Shown here one piece after another: positions 61,100 to 64,000 of a stretch of DNA of 64,000 nucleotides. Position 1 is the stretch's first letter. Each line of letters starts with the position of its first letter. The position numbers and the translations under genes were made by a program. The notes beneath the pieces are model-generated. The model was not told the DNA's origin. It did not search any database and saw nothing but the letters and a program-made list of their open reading frames with translations. Origin of the DNA: Prostheceraeus crozeri (Eukaryota > Platyhelminthes > Polycladida > Euryleptidae); contig CAJQUW010001146.1 of the NCBI GenBank assembly GCA_907163375.1, forward strand, positions 61,020-125,019. Reading direction: 5' to 3'.

Positions 61100-63640
61100 T
61101 GGATTTGTAATGCTTGTAGAAAACATTGTAAAAGCTCCAGTGGTTTATTAAGACACAAACTCTTTTGTAAAAGTAGAATTCTTCATCCTGACGAAGACAA
61201 AAATAATGATAACAAAATTACAAAAGATACAAAATCTGGTTTGAATGATACAGTACATTCTTTTGTACATGAAGAACAATTTGTAAATTCCACATCTACT
61301 GACAAAGAGAAGTTTGACACCTTAATTCAAGAAGCACACGAAGACATCAGTAATTCGAAGCGGAACCTCTTCCAATTGCCCAAAGGTCATGTAGGCAAGG
61401 GAGATTACATGTCAAATTGAACATTGGACATCAAATTCTCCTAATCGCAACATCAGCCTGAAGTGTTTTGTGGTTATGCCATGTCTACTTTTGCAACAGA
61501 CAAATCATAAAACTATGTCATCTGATAGAAAATATACTCTCGAGAGAATATTGATTTTATGGAAAGAAGGCCGAAATGAAGAGCTGCTTAGCGAATGTCG
61601 CGAAATTCAAAAGCGTTTAGAAACAACGCGCAGAGGAGCTAAGCATTTTGATGCATCGAAAACAGTTCACAAAATGATGATGAAAGGTAGAATTAATGGA
61701 GCTATACGATTACTGGGCCATCATAAAAGTAACGGTATTCTTCCTATTACCTCAGCTGCCATTAAAGATCTGAAGACCAAGCACCCTGATCCGAGTCATA
61801 GACGGTGAAATGATGCTTCAAAGCCGAATCAAAGTTATTCATCCCGTTGTATTTGAGAAACTCAACGACGACACAGTATTGAATGCAGCTATGAAAATAA
61901 AAGGAGCCGCTGGTGTATCGCAATTCAACGCTGAAGAATGGCGCAGGATGCTAGGAAGTAGCATTTATGGCACAGCAGGTCTCGATCTTCGAAAGGCCAT
62001 CGCGAGAATGGCAAAGAGTTTATGCACACAAGAAATTCCAGATCCCGAATCCCTGGAAGCTTTACTTGCCTGCCGTTTGATTCCTTTGTCCAAAGATGCA
62101 GGTGCATGCCCGATTGGAATAGAAGAAATTTTGCGACGAATTATTGCGAAATATGTGATATATACTTTACGAAATGACTTGGTATATTCGGCTGAAATTA
62201 TAGCTGTGTGCGGGTCAGAAAGCAGAATGTGGATGTAGCAATACACGCGGTGGTTGATTTATTTAATGTTGATGATAATCAAGGAATATTGCAAATAGAC
62301 GCACATAACGCTTTCAATTCCATTAACCGCAAAGTAGCTATTCACAACATGCAAATTCTCTGCCCAGAATTCGCCATCTTTATTTCCAACAGTTATCATT
62401 TGCGTGCTCGCTTATTTGTCACTGGAAGATTAGAGCTTCAATCATATAAAGACACAACACAAGGTGACCCAGTAGCCATGTCCATGCATGCTCTCGCTAT
62501 TTTACCGTTACTGAACTCGCAATATGGCAATCAGGTTGATAATGTCAAAAAGGTAGCCGCAAATGATTTTACAGGTTTTGGCACTTTAATCCAACTGAAA
62601 GAATGGTGGAACATGATTGAAAATTTTGGACCCTTATCAGGTGTTTTCCTAGCCCTTCTAAAAGTGTGTTAGTTGTCAAAGACACTCACTTATTGAAAGA
62701 CACTGAAGTATTTTCAAAAAGGAAAATACAAATTACAACCGAAGGAAATAAGCATCTTGGTGCATGTGTTGGCAGTGATAATTTCAGGCGAGAGTATGTC
62801 AGCAAAAAAGTACGAGATTGGGTCGATGAGATTAAAGAGCTTTCGAAAGTTGCGAATTCATTTCCACATTCCGCTTATGCTGCATTCATCAGAGGTATTC
62901 AACACAAGTATACCTACGTCATGAGAACGATTCCTAGTATCTCAGAACTTCTGGAGCCTTTGGAATTACTCTTATTCCGGCACTATTCAATGGATATGAG
63001 TAGAGTGATAGTGAAAGACAGCTTTTTTCACTTCCACACCAAAACTAGGAGGCCTTGGAATCCACATTCCATCCAATCGCTTCAATAGTGAATACGAAGC
63101 TTCAAGAACAATTACAAAAGACATAATTGAAAAAGTGAAGTCTCAGGATTCTCAACATAATAGAAATGTGAGTCAGATGCAAGGTGAAGCATTGAAAACA
63201 AGAAGAAAAGAAAAACATTTACAATACAAAGACAATTTAAACGAAATCAAGCGAACAATTAGTGTTAAGATAATTGTACGAATGATTGAAGCCGCCAATG
63301 AAATTGGAGCATCCAGTTGGCTAACATCAATACCCTTGAAAGAACATGGGTTTTACTTAGAAAAACAAGTTTTTTGGGATAGTCTCAGTATAAGATACAA
63401 CATCCCAATTCAAGATTTGCCAAATAAGTGCGCATGTGGACATACCTTTGGCATTGAACACACATTCTCCTGTAAAAAAAGGAGGATTCATCTAATTGAG
63501 ACATAATGAGATCAGAGACTTCACTGCTAGGTTATTAAGTGAATACTACAAGTGCACCAGGGTAGAGCCTTGCTTTACTCCACAGTCAGGAGAATCATTC
63601 CCGACAAGCACTGTAATCACCGATGAAGCTCGTGTTGGCT
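61100..63640 (+). pseudogene. Decayed R2-like (RLE-type) LINE
   Basis: In order: an N-terminal zinc finger WICNACRKHCK...LLRHKLFC (61100-61170); a Lys/Arg-rich linker (ERILILWKEGRNEELLSECR, from 61540); reverse transcriptase with motif A GILQIDAHNAFNSINRK (about 62285), motif B TTQGDPVAM (62457) and motif C AANDF (about 62560), where the first catalytic Asp has become Asn. The C-terminus has CACG-x7-H-x3-C followed by RRIH and HNEIRDF (63429-63520), then VEP and DEARVG. This is the zinc knuckle preceding the restriction-like endonuclease of R2-type elements. Coding is spread over all three frames with about five or more frame changes. It is cut off at 63640 by a fold-back insertion. Confidence 0.75.
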
Positions 63641-63905
63641 CGCTAACGCGACCTCTGATTTGTACATTGCTTACCTTGAAATCTCATATGGCATTCCTAC
63701 GTTGTGTACTTATATTTCTAATTCTATGGGGCAATATTGACAGTTTGTACATTGCTGCCTGTTGTCAACAGGCAGCAATTTAGGAATGTCATATGTTATT
63801 TCAAGGTAGTAATGTACAAATCAGATGCCGCGTTAGCGTCCGACGATTTGTTCATTACTTTCCGAGAAATCTCATGTGGTATTTCCATTGTCTACTTATA
63901 TATAT
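63640..63905. repeat. Fold-back repeat interrupting the LINE endonuclease region
   Basis: 63645-63710 matches the complement of 63778-63835 (shared CTAACGCG, TCTGATTTGTACATT, CCTTGAAAT, CATTCCTA). A further direct copy of one arm (GAAATCTCAT...GTCTACTTATAT) lies at 63864-63900. The loop includes the perfect hairpin TTGCTGCCTGTTG/CAACAGGCAGCAA. Confidence 0.55.
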
Positions 63906-63948
63906 ACATCTACATCTATCCATAAACTCCCTGCACAAGAAGATTCGT

Positions 63949-63950
<2 letters not shown>

Positions 63951-63980
<30 letters not shown>
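63951..63980. repeat. (AG)n microsatellite
   Basis: Fifteen uninterrupted AG units near the window end. Confidence 0.95.
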
Positions 63981-63986
<6 letters not shown>

Positions 63987-64000
63987 TTTTGGAATAATGA

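Overview
The window looks like nuclear DNA of a metazoan, probably a marine invertebrate. It is AT-rich and gene-poor, with spliced exons (GT..AG junctions, AATAAA signals) in long non-coding stretches, and most recognisable sequence is transposon debris. The palindrome TAGGCCTA occurs at least nine times, far above the roughly one expected from base composition. I associate this octamer with echinoderm-like intergenic DNA from memory, so the organism assignment is only an inference. No bacterial operon, CRISPR array, LTR element or capsid-bearing element was seen.

Host genes are few. (1) A small spliced gene on the + strand, with exons near 714-875, 5436-5670 and 5802-5882, which I cannot name. 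(2) An apparently intact single-exon gene on the - strand (51212-52876) for a membrane-anchored protein with two FkbM-type methyltransferase folds, the first of which looks catalytically degenerate. (3) A weak candidate terminal exon at 23218-23359.

The rest is mobile DNA. 0-9 kb: a LINE tail, a hAT transposase remnant inside the first gene, a CACTA-ended MITE and a decayed Tc1 transposase. 10-14 kb: a nearly whole Tc1-like element (10314-11975) with its transposase, and a piggyBac remnant. 14-30 kb: non-autonomous hAT, CACTA-like and TA-flanked elements, several with recognisable target-site duplications, plus long fold-back repeats. 31-34 kb: a three-level nest (hAT transposase gene, interrupted by a TA-flanked element, itself interrupted by an element with a perfect 8-bp duplication). 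35-37 kb: a Penelope-like GIY-YIG remnant flanked by inverted repeats, and a LINE reverse transcriptase. 38.9-44.5 kb: two repeat families, two copies each. 45.4 kb: a 199-bp fold-back element holding a hammerhead-ribozyme-like sequence. 46-48 kb: an IS630/Tc1-like transposase split by a hAT element within the codons around its second catalytic aspartate. 49.6 kb: a 538-bp internal-deletion derivative of the 10.3 kb Tc1 element. 56-59.5 kb: a decayed APE-type LINE. 61-63.6 kb: a decayed LINE with an N-terminal zinc finger and an R2-like C-terminal endonuclease zinc knuckle.

The genes do not form a pathway. The window is best read as a layered record of transposon insertions around one intact methyltransferase-like gene. 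The most unusual single signal is the hammerhead-like fold at 45490-45536.
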